Source: Apus apus (lineage: Eukaryota; Chordata; Aves; Apodiformes; Apodidae). From it: a stretch of DNA of 64,000 bases. Made by a program: the position numbers and the translations under genes. The DNA lies in contig NC_067286.1 in assembly GCF_020740795.1 (NCBI RefSeq), forward strand, positions 1,111,990 to 1,175,989, written 5' to 3'. This document shows, piece after piece, positions 11,276 to 21,989 of this stretch. How positions within the stretch are numbered: position 1 is the stretch's first letter; each line of letters starts with the position of its first letter. The notes beneath the pieces are model-generated. The model worked only from the letters and a program-made list of their open reading frames with translations. It ran no database searches and was not told the origin of the DNA.

Positions 11276-11937
11276 TGCGCTCCTGGCGTCACAGCCCTCG
11301 CTGCAGCAGGTCAGGGCCGGATGTCCCCGAGGGGAGCCAGCCCCCCTTCCCAGCTCACCTGCCACCAGCACGGCCCGCCCGGGGGGCTCATCCCAGCCGT
11401 GTCCCCTCGCAGGGCTGACCCCACTGCCACAGCCTGGCAACAGCCCCATCCTGACGGTGACAGCAGCCACCCCAAAGGCTCCGCAGGGCCTCCCTCAGCA
11501 CCAGCACGGGGCAGAGCACAAAGACTGCAGCCTGCCAGCACTCCTCCTTGGGCTGCTCTGCTCCCCGCGGGTGCCTGCAGAGCCCGGGGGGGGGCACACA
11601 CACGGAGCTGCAAGCAGCCCCCAGGCTCACCACAGCACTCGCAGGTGGCACATCCCCGGCCCCTCGGCGAGGCTGGCAGCACATGGCGGTGCCAGCAGGT
11701 GTGCCACCACGCCTGCCTCGCTGCGCCGGCAGGAAGGAGGCGGGTCTGTGTCCCCCACCCCCCCGCCACTGGCACCGACCGCACGGGCTCCCTGGCCGCC
11801 TGCGGGGGCGCTGGGGACACCAGGCTTCCGCACGCCCATGGGGACGGGAAACGCAGGTGGCCCAGGGCCCGTGTGAGGTGCAGCCCCTGGGGATGCAGAC
11901 GTGCAGGGGGACCTGCAGGCAGCACCGTGAGCTGAGG

Positions 11938-12078
11938 GGCCACAGACTCACAGGAGCCCCAGGGCTGGAACACACCCTTCAGGTCATCAGCTCCAGCCTG
12001 TGACCAACACCCCCACATCTCCAGACCACGCCACCAAGTGCCACATCCAGCCTGTCCTTCAACACTGCCAGGGACGCT
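11938..12078 (-). mobile_element. CR1 LINE tail in duplication unit A
   Basis: The plus strand has CACAGACTCACAGGA, then GGGCTGGAACACACCCTTCA, a CATCAGCTCCAGCC block and CAACACTGCCAGGGACG. These are the landmarks of a minus-oriented avian CR1 3' end. It occurs in all three units, so it was inserted before the duplication. Confidence 0.65.
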
Positions 12079-12179
12079 GCCTCCTCCTCTTCCCTGCGAC
12101 GGGCCACCCGCAAACGCCCCTGTCTCGCCATCCCGGGGTGCTGGGGGTGCCCCCGTCCCTGCTGTCACCCGGGATGTCC

Positions 12180-12503
12180 CCAGGGCTCAGCGCGGACCTG
12201 CCACGGCCCCCGGGCAGCCGCCGGCGATGGAGGCGACGGCAGCTCGACCTTCCTCCCCGCCACTGCCGGCCCAGAGCTCGCGCAGGCCCGTGACCGGCGG
12301 TCCCGAGGCGGGTTTGTGCCGCCATCCCGTCCCAAGGCCGCTCGGGGGCTCCGGGCGCGGCCAGACCCGACCCCGCCGCCTCCGCCCCCCGCCCCGGAGC
12401 TGCCGCCTCCCCCCGGCAGAGGGCGCCGCCGCGGGGCCGAGGCCGTCCGGAAAGAGCCGAAGCGGCGGCGGAGGCGGCCGAAGCGGGGCGGGGCGCGGCC
12501 ACG
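12180..12503 (+). promoter_or_regulatory. Duplicated AIP CpG-island promoter, unit A
   Basis: Very CpG-rich sequence nearly identical to the 320 bases before the real AIP start at 29333, ending in a GCGGAGGCGGCCGAAGCGGG-type GC-box string. It should be able to fire as a promoter, but it does not lead into a whole AIP gene. Confidence 0.65.
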
Positions 12504-12962
12504 ATGGCGGAGCAGGTCGAGCAGCTGCGGGCGGACGGCGTGTCCAAGGAGCTGGTGCGGGAGGGCACCGGGCCGCTCAGCGACTTCCGCGACGGCACCA
12601 AGCTCCGACCGCACCGGCACCGCCACCGGCGCGCGGCGGACGAGGCGGCAGATGAGGCGCTTCCGGCGCTGCCGCCGATCCCCAAGGAGGCAACGAGCTG
12701 CTCCGGCAGGGCGAGGGGCAGGAGGCAGCTGCCAAGCACCGCGCTGCTCTGCTCCAGCCGCCCGGCATCGCACAGGCTGCTCCTTCTGCAGCCCAAGGGA
12801 AGAAGGTCTTCCAGGTGCCTCAGCTCCTCCCGCCCCAGCAGCAGCTTCTCCTGTCGCTGGGGCTTTCGTTCCTCAGCGCGGGATGTTGCCGTGTCTTGGG
12901 GAGAGCCGTGGGAGAAGGAGGGTCCCGCGGGCTCCTCCATCCCCTGCACGCGGTGGGACTGA
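12504..12962 (+). pseudogene. AIP exon 1 fused to a TPR-like fragment, unit A
   Basis: The first 33 codons ([18 protein letters not shown]...FRDGTK) match AIP exon 1 at 29333 with a few substitutions. The AIP splice donor AAG/GTCAGA is AAGCTCCGA here, so normal splicing is lost and the frame runs on. Homology to AIP intron 1 ends near 12655. The sequence then resembles AIP exon 4: GATCCCCAAGGAGGCAACGA against GATCCACAAGGAAGGCAACG, which in the matching frame encodes a KEGNEL..QG..QEAAAK TPR helix, with one base missing relative to AIP. The frame stops at 12960-12962 (152 codons). It is probably a broken AIP-derived chimera; a transcribed chimeric gene remains possible. Confidence 0.6.
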
Positions 12963-13489
12963 TGGAGATGGAGCGTCTTGGCCCAACCACCCCAGCCCCA
13001 ACAGGCCCCTCTGGGCCCAGGGCTCAGCTCGGCCTCACGTCCCCCTTCTTGCATCCCACGGGGAGATCCCTGGTGCAGGAATTCTCAACGGACCTGGAGC
13101 TTTGCCCGAGAGCAGGAGAACTCCAGGACAGCGCTCGTGATCCTTCTCATCTCCCCAGGCCCGGAGATGCCAGCAGAGGAGTCCTCCTGGGAGCTGCTGG
13201 TGAGCTCTGCCTGGGGTGGGTTCTGTGCCGGGGGGCAGCCGGGAGCTGCCGGTGCTGGTGAGGGCTGCCCAGGCCCCTGGGCCCTTTCTCCCTGCAGCTG
13301 CGGTGCCTGGGGACCCGGAGGCCATTGCCAGGGCTGGGAAGAGCCGCGCTCCCCGGCCCAGCTGCTGTGCCAGGCCCTGTGGGACGCGGGCAGGAGCTGG
13401 GGAGGCTGCGGGGAGGGCCCGGGCCCCAGGAGCTCCCTGGCTGCAGCAGCGGCTTCTGGGACCCGCAGGGTGGGTCTGGGCCCTTCTTG

Positions 13490-13655
13490 GGGGGGTGGGT
13501 GTGGCTGCCCGTGCTGATTGGCTGGGTAGTGGGTGTGGTCCCTGAATGCTGATTGGCTGGCCGGTGGGTGTGGTCCTTGAATGCTGATTGGCCGGGAGGT
13601 GGGTGTGGTCGCTCCGTGCTGATTGGCCGGGAGGTGGGTGTGGTGCAGTGAGGGA
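13490..13655. repeat. Minisatellite of about 37 bp carrying ATTGG boxes, unit A
   Basis: Four tandem units of the form GGGTGTGGTCCCTGAATGCTGATTGGCCGGGAGGT. Each contains ATTGG, an inverted CCAAT box. Unit B has three (about 21830-21950). Confidence 0.85.
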
Positions 13656-13664
13656 CCCAGCACC

Positions 13665-14115
13665 CCCGGAGTGCCCACAGCACCACCTGCTACCCCCTGG
13701 CTCCCTGGGACATCCCCCTGGCAGCTCCTGGCACCCCCTGTGTAACCTCCTGACATTCCCCAGCACCCCATAGCATCCCCCCCAGCACCTCTAAGCATAC
13801 CCTGGTATCCCTCCCAGCAACACCTCTGGGTATTTCCTGGCACGTGCCTGGCGTCCTTCCCTGACACCCCTGGGCATTTCCTGGTATCCCCATGAGTATC
13901 ACCTTGAACATCGTTCCCACCACCTTCCAGGTATCCACCCTGAACATCCCCCCAGGCACCCCTCAGAAACCCCCAAATCCCCTGGTATCCTCCTGGCATC
14001 CACCAGCACCTCCTGGAATCACTCCAGCACCCCCAGACATCTCCTGGCATCCCCCCCAACACATCTGGGTATCTCCTGGCATCCTCCTGGCATCCCTGGC
14101 ATCTCCCAGGTGGCC
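13665..14115. repeat. Degenerate CTGGCATCCC tandem repeat, unit A
   Basis: Imperfect tandem array rich in CTGGCATCCC, CAGCACC and TCTGGGTATCTCC elements. The counterpart in unit B (about 21990-22615) is longer. Confidence 0.75.
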
Positions 14116-14933
14116 AAACCCCCGGGGCGGAGCAGATGGCTGGGGACATTCCCCAGCCAAGTCCCTGTGCCGTGGCATCTGTCCCAGGGCGAGGAGCTCC
14201 CAGGCAGGGCCCCCAGGGTCCCCGCAGTGGGGTGGCCCTGGGGCTGGCTCTGAGGGCCTTTCCCGGGGGGGTTCCCGGCAGGCTGTGCTGCTCCCGCCTC
14301 AGCAGCGCCAGGGGCTGCGAGGAGCTGGGGCCGTGCTGGGCCCCGGGCCGTGCCTGGAGGAGCTGGATTGGTCCTTCAGCCAGGGGCTGCGCGACGCCGG
14401 CGCGGAGCTGCTGTGCCAGGGGCTGCGGGGAGGGCTCCTGGGGACAGCCAGCGTCCCCTCCTTCCCGCCCGGAGCACCTGGCCAACCTGCCCTGCCAAGC
14501 CCAGGGCCCTGGCTGTTCCCCTCCCGCCCGCAGGCTGGGGAGCTGCGGGATGAGGAGGGGGATGCCCCCATCCCGCTGCCCTGGCGCTGCTGAACAGCTC
14601 TTCTCCTTGTCTCCTCCCCTCTCTTGCAAGACTCAGCACGGCCGGCTTGGCCCAGGAAGCGCTGCAGGAGCTCAGGCCCCACCTGAAGGTCGGATACCTC
14701 CTGGAGCAGGACGTGCCTCGGGCAGGAGCCATGGCCAGGCTGCCCTTCCACCGCGGGGTCCGGCCGGGAGCGGGGGGCACAGGGAGCAGGAAGGTGCTCC
14801 CCTCCCTCGGGAGAGGTGCCCTCCCTTAGGAGAGCTCCTTGCCCCAAACGGAGCCTTTTCCAGCCCGATTCCCAGTGCTGCTGAGGTCCGAGCCCACGTG
14901 AGTGGGAGCGGCCGTGGGTGTTCCCTGGTGCCA

Positions 14934-14939
14934 AATAAA
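14934..14939 (+). terminator. AATAAA polyadenylation signal, copy 2
   Basis: AATAAA about 105 bases after the terminal-exon stop at 14827-14829, in the same CCAAATAAAGACC context as the signal at 6643. Confidence 0.6.
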
Positions 14940-15219
14940 GACCCTGGGGCCGGTCCCAGGACCCCCCTGCTGCTCTTCTGTGTCCTCCCAGCCCTGTCCC
15001 CACCCTGCCCAGGGGCTGTGTCTGTGGGTCCAGCTCCTGCCCCCCAGCCCCGAGGGCTGCCTGATGTTCCCGGGACCCAGGTGCCAGGTCCCAAACTTCG
15101 TGTTTTCATATTTTAATAACAAAGGGAAATTCAGAAGGAAAGGTGACCTCCTCTGTGGCCAGGGCCACCCCACCACCCTGCGTGTCCCCAGGGGCTCCCG
15201 GGGCCCAGACCTGCCATCC

Positions 15220-18200
15220 TCACAGCGACGTCCCCAGGGTGCTGATGCCAACATCGTCATAGTCTGTGTCCCCCGGGGGCTGTTCCCGTGGGTCCCTTGC
15301 GGCTCCTGTGGAATTTCGGGGGGAGCAGCTCCCACCTTAGGGGACAGCAGAGGCCAGGGTCTTACCTCAAGGATTTGCGGCCTGCTCCCTGCCCACCACC
15401 ACAGCCAAACCCTCCCCAGAGGTGGCTCTGCAGGGGACAGGGTGGCCGTGGCCCCTCTTACCTGTGGCTGGGCCGCAGCTCCAGCTCCTCCGTGCCACCT
15501 CCTCGGAGATGATGTCCCCAGTGCTGGGAGTAGGGGACTCTGCAGGCACGGCCATGGCATCGTCGTAGCCATCCTGGGGGCTGTGGTCGGGCAGGGCTGG
15601 GGGGTCTGAGTGGGCAGGAGTGAGCCAGAGGCTGTGGCAGGGGTCTGACTGTGCCACCCCCCTCCAGCCAGGCCCCCAGGGATGTGCTGGTGGCACTGGG
15701 GCTGCAAGCTCTGCCAGAGCTGCAGCAGGGATTCATTAGCAGCAGGGATTCATTAGCAGCAGGGAAAGGTGATGATTTGCTCATGGGAGCCACAGCTGAG
15801 CTGGGTTGGCCCAGGCTAGGGAGTGACCATGTCCCCAGGGCTCCCTGCTGGGTGCCTGTCCCCATGTCCCTACCTGGAGCTGCACGGGGGTCACTCTCCT
15901 CCACTCTGTCCCCAGAGGGATAGGGCAGCTTCGTCCCTGACCCCAGGGACGGGGACCCTGGTGGGGGGAAAACGTGATGTTGGGGCAGCCTGAGCAGGGC
16001 CACAGTGGCTCCAGGGGACACCTCCGTGCCATGGGGACCAGCTGGTGCCACGCCAGCAGGACCTGGTGCTGCGCTGGGGCTGAGGCCTCCAGCTTCAGGG
16101 ACAAGCACCGGGCACGGGGGGCTGCACCCACCTGAGCCACTCGGCACCTCCTCGTACTTGGGTGCCTGGGTGTAGTCCAGCTCCTGGTAGATGGCATCAG
16201 GGATGGCATCTGTGTCACTGCTGGTGCCTAAATGACGCCAGCGCTCACCCGGTGTCGTGGGCACAGTGGGTGGCACCGGCGTCACCCCCTGCCCACCCGC
16301 TCAGCTGCCCCGTGGCGGGGGAACCCCGGGACCCCCCGCACCCCGTCTGGGACCCACCTCGGAGCCGAGCCCAGGCCTGGCACCCCAGCAGGGCCAGGGC
16401 CAGGCACAGCAGTGCCCCCAGGACCCCGCACAGGACTGTGGGCACCGACGCTGTCCCCGCGGTGCTGCTGCTGGGCTCGCCTGTGGGGACACGGAGTGAG
16501 GAGGAGCCCCAGCCAGCCCAGCGCAGGGGGCTGCTGGCACGGGCACGGTTACCTGTGCAGGTGACACCATCCGGGCACTGGCTCCCTGCGGATGGGGTGA
16601 CCGTCCCGCCGATGTCATCCCCGTCCCCCTCACAAGTGACAAATGCGTGCCCGCTGGGGCCGCACGCCTGCAGGTGCCAGGGTGCCGAGGGGCATCTCCA
16701 GAGCCAGCGAGCCCCCTCCTCGCAGCGCACCCAGGCCAGCCAGGCGAGGGGCGGCTCCTGGGCAGGGGCGGCCTCCAGCGTCCCCCCGTTCCCGCAGCCC
16801 AGCTGCCGGCAGACGGCGGTGGCCGTGTCCCGGCTGCTGTCCTCGGCACACACGCGGCCCCAGGTGCCGTTGTGGCGCAGCTCCAGGTGCCCGTTGCAGC
16901 GGCCGCTGCCGCCCTCCAGCCGCACGGAAAGCTGCTCTGCAAGGGGGGAGCGCGGCAGGGCTGTCAGCACCGCCGTGTCCCCTGCCCGGGCCCCGCATCT
17001 GGGGCCGCCCGGCACTGACCTGAGCACACGAGCGCTGCCCCGCCGCCGCGCCGGCAGCCGCGCGGGGCCGGAACCGGGCAGTCCCACAGAGACCCTTCGC
17101 TCCCGGCACAGCCCCCGGCATCCGCCCACAGCGGCCCGCTGCCGGCACCCACGGCAGCCGAGCCCGCTGCCTGCAGCGCCGCGCCACAGCCCAGCTGGCG
17201 GCAGGCGACGCTGGCATCTCGCTGCTCCCAGCCGTCCTGGCAGACGCCGGCCCAGCTGCCGTTGACATAGACCTCCAGCCGCCCGGCGCAGCGCCCGGGG
17301 CCGCCCGCCAGCCTCAGCCGCCGGCTGCCTGTGGGACACCCAGGGGACCCGGCTGCAGAGGCCACTCGGGGGGCCAGCAGCCCTGTCCCTGCCCGGGACA
17401 CTCACCCCGAGCAGACCACAGCCACCTCCTGGCTCGCCGACACGTTGCACAGGGCCGGGCTGTCCCGGCTGCTGCCACAGCGCAGCGCCGCGCTGCCCGA
17501 GCCCGCCACGGCCTGGACCTTCTCCAGCTCGCCACAGCCCAGCTGCTGGCACACCGGGCCCGCATCCCGCGGCCCCTCCGCCACTCGGGCCCAAGCCCCC
17601 GAGCCCGTGGCCGCCTCCAGCCGCCCGTCTCGCACCGGCTCTGCCCTCCCACCAGCCGCAGGGGCTTCTCAACACCTGCAGCGGCAGCCCCGCGGGGGTC
17701 CTGAGCCCGTGCCAGGGGCCCCGCTCCAGCCCCCCAAGGGGCCCTCAGCCCCCAAGGGCTCCCCAGCGGCGGGGGGGTCCCCTCCAGGCCTCTCCCGCCC
17801 CCTTACCCCTCCAGCGCGGAGCAGCTGACAGCGGCCAGCGTGGCCGGGGGGGCAGGCGGGGCTCCCCCCAGCGCCGCGTCAGGCACTCGCCCCGGGTGCC
17901 GCTCGTTCCCCTGGCAGCGGGAACGTGTCCCTCCACACTGTCCCGTTCCCGCCACCGAAGGAGCCCGCTGGGGGGCACGGCGCTGGCGGGGCCGCAGCCC
18001 AGGTGCTGGCACAGCACGTGGGCGTCACGCAGGTCCCAGCCGCTGGCACACAGGGACCCCCACGTCCCCCCCGCCTCCACCTCCACCCGCCCGGCGCAGC
18101 CCGAGCTGCCGTTCGCCAGACGAAAACCTGTGTAGGCTGCAGCAGGAAGGCCGGGTGGAGGACACACACGCACACACACACACAGAGGACACCAGGGTCG

Positions 18201-19461
18201 GCGGGGAACCCCCCGGTGTCCCCCGGCAACTTACGGGAGCAGACGATGCCGGCGTGGCCAGCGCAGCCCTGGCTGCGGGGCGGGCCCCGGGCGCAGCTGG
18301 ACAGGAGGGACTCGTGGCCGCTGCAGTTGAAGCCCCCCTGCCACAGCGGCCCCGCTCCCTCCTCAGACCACAGCGGGACAGCAAGTGCCGCGCCGCAGCC
18401 CAGCTCCTGGCAAACCACCCGGGCAGCCTCCATGTCCACCTCGTCCTGGCAGACGCTGGCCCAGCTTTGGCCCTGCCACACCTCCAGCCTCCCGGCACAG
18501 GCACCGTCCCCACCAACCAGCCGGGTAAACCCTGCCGGGAAAGAGCCGGCTGAGCGCTCACGGGTGCACCAGCGAGTGCCCACCCGGACTCCTGCCTCCT
18601 ACCTTGGCACACAACGGCAGCGTCATAGCTATTGAAAAACTTGTAGGGTCCCCAGCCGTAGATCTTGCAGTCCCAGAGCGCAGCTTCATCCCCCCGGCAT
18701 TCGACCCTAGCCAGGCTGACGGGGCCGCCCCCTTCTCCATAGTCAGTCCTGACATGGTGGACACCAACAGCCGAGCCACAGCCCAGCTGCTTGCAAACCA
18801 CCTCAGCATTGTTCATGGTCCAGCCGCTGTCCGCCACCACGCCCCAGTGTCCCTGCAGCTTCACCTCCACCCTCCCGTCGCAGGGACCCCTGCCCCGCCG
18901 CCAGCCCGCAGCTCACGCCTCTGCACGGGCACCAGCGCGGCCTCAGCCCTGGCCCCGGCACACGGCGGTGCCCCTGGCACTGACACCCCTCACCCTTCTC
19001 CCCTCACCTGCGCAGGTCACCCCTATGTCCCGGTCATGGCCACAGGAGTGTTGTCCCCATCCAAAATGGACACAGTCCTGCAGTGTCGCTTCACTTCCCA
19101 GGCAGTGGAAGAGACGGAACCAAATCCTGCCGGTGCCTTGTCCAAACGGGGCATAGACAGATGATCTGGCCACCGGGCCACAGCCCAGCTGCCTGCACAC
19201 CACGGTGCCCCAGTTGCGATCCCAGTGGAAGTCGTGCTGGCAGACCGAGCCCCACTGGCCCTCGTGCTTCACCTCCACCCTCCCGGCGCAGCGCCCGCCG
19301 CCGCCGACCAGCCGCAGCTCCTCGGTGCCTGCAGCCACGAGGGTGCTGAGCCCGGCACGGGGCTCAAGGGGCTCCCTCCCCCGCGGGCTCCCCACGCCCC
19401 GTTGCTCACCCCCACAGAGCTGCAGGCACAGCAGCAGCCCCAGCTCCCTCACAGGCACCAT
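15220..19461 (-). CDS. WC1/CD163-like receptor with seven SRCR domains, copy B
   Basis: Same architecture as copy A: signal peptide at 19461, seven SRCR exons, membrane exon, then a tail with YQELDYTQ, YDDAMAV and DYDDV. SRCR1 is intact with eight cysteines but differs from copy A through its middle (WDRNWGTVV, RIWFRLFHC). SRCR2 differs similarly (VHHVRTDYGEG, FFNSYDAAVV). SRCR6, SRCR7 and the membrane exon match copy A. The tail exon near 15470-15600 is 60 bp longer than in A. Small indels relative to A cluster at about 17400-18240 (SRCR5-SRCR4 region) and 18885-18930 (start of SRCR2), mostly in C or G runs, and break the frame there. Given similar run-length errors elsewhere in the window I favour consensus error over true decay, but a pseudogene is possible. 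Confidence 0.75.
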
Positions 19462-19539
19462 CCTGCTGTCCCAGGCCCCCCGGGGCGGGCTGGGGGATGT
19501 CTATCAGCAGCACTGCAGGCGGGAGCCAGCGGAGGCGGC

Positions 19540-19615
19540 ATCCTTCAGAGCCCTTATCAGGTGGGTTATCTCCCTCGCCTCCAATAATCTGCTCTGTGCC
19601 CAAATATGAGGCTCG
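19540..19615 (-). promoter_or_regulatory. Receptor promoter with paired GATA sites, copy B
   Basis: TGATAA (19554-19559) and AGATAA (19566-19571) on the minus strand, in the same spacing as copy A, about 100 bases upstream of the ATG at 19461. Confidence 0.5.
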
Positions 19616-20280
19616 GCTGCGCTCCTGCCGTCACAGCCCTCGCTGCAGCAGGTCAGGGCCGGATGTCCCCGAGGGGAGCCAGCCCCCCCTTCCCAGCTCA
19701 CCTGCCACCAGCACGGCCCGCCCGGGGGCTCATCCCAGCCGTGTCCCCCTCGCGGGGCTGACCCCACTGCCACAGCCTGGCAACAGCCCCATCCTGACGG
19801 TGACAGCAGCCACCCCAAAGGCTCCGCAGGGCCTCCCTCAGCACCAGCACGGGGCAGAGCACAAAGACTGCAGCCTGCCAGCACTCCTCCTTGGGGGGCT
19901 CTGCTCCCCGCGGGTGCCTGCAGAGCCCGCGGGGAGGACACACGCGGAGCTGCAAGCAGCCCCCAGGCTCACCACAGCACTCGCAGGTGGCACATGCCCG
20001 GCCCCTCGGCGAGGCTGGCAGCACATGGCGGTGCCAGCAGGTGTGCCACCACGCCTGCCTCGCTGCGCCGGCAGGAAGGAGGCGGGTCTGTGTCCCCCAC
20101 CCCCCGCCACTGGCACCGACCGCACGGGCTCCCTGGCCGCCTGCGGGGGCGCTGGGGACACCAGGCTTCCGCACGCCCATGGGGACGGGAAACGCAGGTG
20201 GCCCAGGGCCCGTGTGAGGTGCAGCCCCTGGGGATGCAGACGTGCAGGGGGACCTGCAGGCAGCACCGTGAGCTGAGTGG

Positions 20281-20412
20281 CCACAGACTCACAGGAGCCC
20301 CAGGGCTGGAACACACCCTACAGATCATCAGCTCCAGCCTGTGACCAACACCCCCACATCTCCAGACCACGCCACATCCAGCCTGTCCTTGAACACTGCC
20401 AGGGACGCTGCC
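20281..20412 (-). mobile_element. CR1 LINE tail in duplication unit B
   Basis: Same CR1 insertion as at 11938 and 28770. This copy lacks about 10 bases after ACCACGCCAC relative to the others. Confidence 0.65.
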
Positions 20413-20514
20413 TCCTCCTCTTCCCTGCGACGGGCCACACGCAAACGCCCCTGTCTCGCCATCCCGGGGTGCTGGGGGTGCCCCCGTCCCTGATGTCAAC
20501 CGGGATGTCCCCCA

Positions 20515-20835
20515 GGGCTCAGCGCGGACCTGCCACGGGCCCCGGGCAGCCGCCGGCGATGGAGGCGACGGCAGCTCGACCTTCCTCCCCGCCACTGCCG
20601 GCCCAGAGCTCGCGCAGGCCCGTGACCGGCGGTCCCGAGGCGGGTTTGTGCCGCCATCCCGTCCCAAGGCCGCTCGGGGGCTCCGGGCGCGGCCAGACCC
20701 GACCCCGCCGCCTCCGCCCCCCGCCCCGGAGCTGCCGCCTCCCCCCGGCAGAGGGCGCCGCCGCGGGGCCGAGGCCGTCCGGAAAGAGCCGAAGCGGCGG
20801 CGGAGGCGGCCGAAGCGGGGCGGGGCGCGGCCACC
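20515..20835 (+). promoter_or_regulatory. Duplicated AIP CpG-island promoter, unit B
   Basis: Near-identical copy of the AIP upstream CpG island, followed by an AIP-like ATG at 20836. Confidence 0.65.
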
Positions 20836-21300
20836 ATGGCGGAGCAGGTCGAGCAGCTGCGGGCGACGGCGGCGTGTCCAAGGAGCTGGTGCGGGAGGGC
20901 ACCGGGCCGCTCAGCGACTTCCGCGACGGCACCAAGCTCCGACCGCACCGGCACCGCCACCGGCGCGCGGCGGACGAGGCGGCAGATGAGGCGCTTCCGG
21001 CGCTGCCGCCGATCCCCAAGGAGGCAACGAGCTGCTCCGGCAGGGCGAGGGGCAGGAGGCAGCTGCCAAGCACCGCGCTGCTCTGCTCCAGCCGCCCGGC
21101 ATCGCACAGGGTGCTCCTTCTCCAGCCCAAGGGAAGAAGGTCTTCCAGGTGCCTCAGCTCCTCCCGCCCCAGCAGCAGCTTCTCCTTTCGCTGGGGCTTT
21201 CGTTCCTCAGCGCGGGATGTTGCCGTGTCTTGGGGAGAGCCGTGGGAGAAGGAGGGTCCCGCGGGCTCCTCCATCCCCTGCACGCGGTGGGACTGATGGA
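20836..21300 (+). pseudogene. AIP exon 1 fused to a TPR-like fragment, unit B
   Basis: Begins MAEQVEQLRA like the unit A chimera. It then carries a net two-base gain near 20867-20880 (GCGACGGCGGCGTG against GCGGACGGCGTG) that shifts the frame. The AIP exon 1 donor is lost exactly as in unit A (AAGCTCCGA). The TPR-like block after the junction has the same one-base deficit as unit A. The shared donor loss and junction mean both copies descend from one chimeric ancestor. Confidence 0.6.
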
Positions 21301-21829
21301 GATGGAGCGTCTTGGCCCCACCACCCCAGCCCCAACAGGCCCCTCTGGGCCCAGGGCTCAGCTCGGCCTCACGTCCCCCTTCTTGCATCCCACGGGGAGA
21401 TCCCTGGTGCAGGAATTCTCAACGGACCTGGATCTGTGCCCGAGAGCAGGAGAACTCCAGGACAGCGCTCGTGATCCTTCTCATCTCCCCAGGCCCGGAG
21501 GTGCCAGCAGAGGAGTCCTCCTGGGAGCTGCTGGTGAGCTCTGCCTGGGGTGGGTTCTGTGCCGGGGGGAAGCCGGGAGCTGCCGGTGCTGGTGAGGGCT
21601 GCCCAGGCCCCTGGGCCCTTTCTCCCTGCAGCTGCGGTGCCTGGGGACCCGGAGGCCATTGCCAGGGCTGGGAAGAGCCGCGCTCCCCGGCCCAGCTGCT
21701 GTGCCAGGCCCTGTGGGACGCGGGCAGGAGCTGGGGAGGCTGCGGGGAGGGCCCGGGCCCCAGGAGCTCCCTGGCTCCAGCAGCGGCCTGTGGGACCCGC
21801 AGGGTGGGTCTGGGCCCTTCTTGGGGGGG

Positions 21830-21950
21830 TGGGTGTGGCTGCCCGTGCTGATTGGCTGGGAGGTGGGTGTGGTCCCTGAATGCTGATTGGCCGAGATGTG
21901 GGTGTGGTCCCTCCGTGCTGATTGGCTGGGAGGAGGGTGTGGTGCAGTGA
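21830..21950. repeat. Minisatellite of about 37 bp carrying ATTGG boxes, unit B
   Basis: Three units of the GGTGTGGTCCCTGAATGCTG-ATTGG repeat, one fewer than in unit A. Confidence 0.85.
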
Positions 21951-21989
21951 GGGACCCAGCACCCGGGGGTGCCCTCAGCACCACCTGCT

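Larger units (their letters stand above)
13070..14950 (+). pseudogene. Unrecognised plus-strand gene or pseudogene, unit A
   Basis: Exon-like segments with GT-AG borders follow the AIP chimera. They include about 13174-13198 (PAEESSWELL, donor CTG/GTGAGC), about 13300-13470 (acceptor CCTGCAG), about 14300-14420 (acceptor CCTCAG; encodes EELDWSFSQGLRDAGAELLC), and a terminal exon 14632-14829 (AQEALQELRPHLKVGYLLEQ, stop TAG). AATAAA at 14934-14939 closes the unit. The same series is repeated about 8.3 kb downstream. I do not recognise the product. One continuous reading frame across these segments was not established, so it may be a decayed gene. It converges with receptor copy B. Confidence 0.35.

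Noticed and set aside
12655-12800. TPR-like segment as an FKBPL or TTC9C exon
   Set aside because: KEGNEL..QG..QEAAAK is closer to AIP exon 4 than to the remembered FKBPL or TTC9C helices; the alternative is not excluded but not supported.
13085-14629. 514-codon minus-strand open frame in unit A
   Set aside because: Open because of tandem repeats (CTGGCATCCC array and the 37-bp minisatellite); the counterpart in unit B is interrupted and composition follows the repeat.
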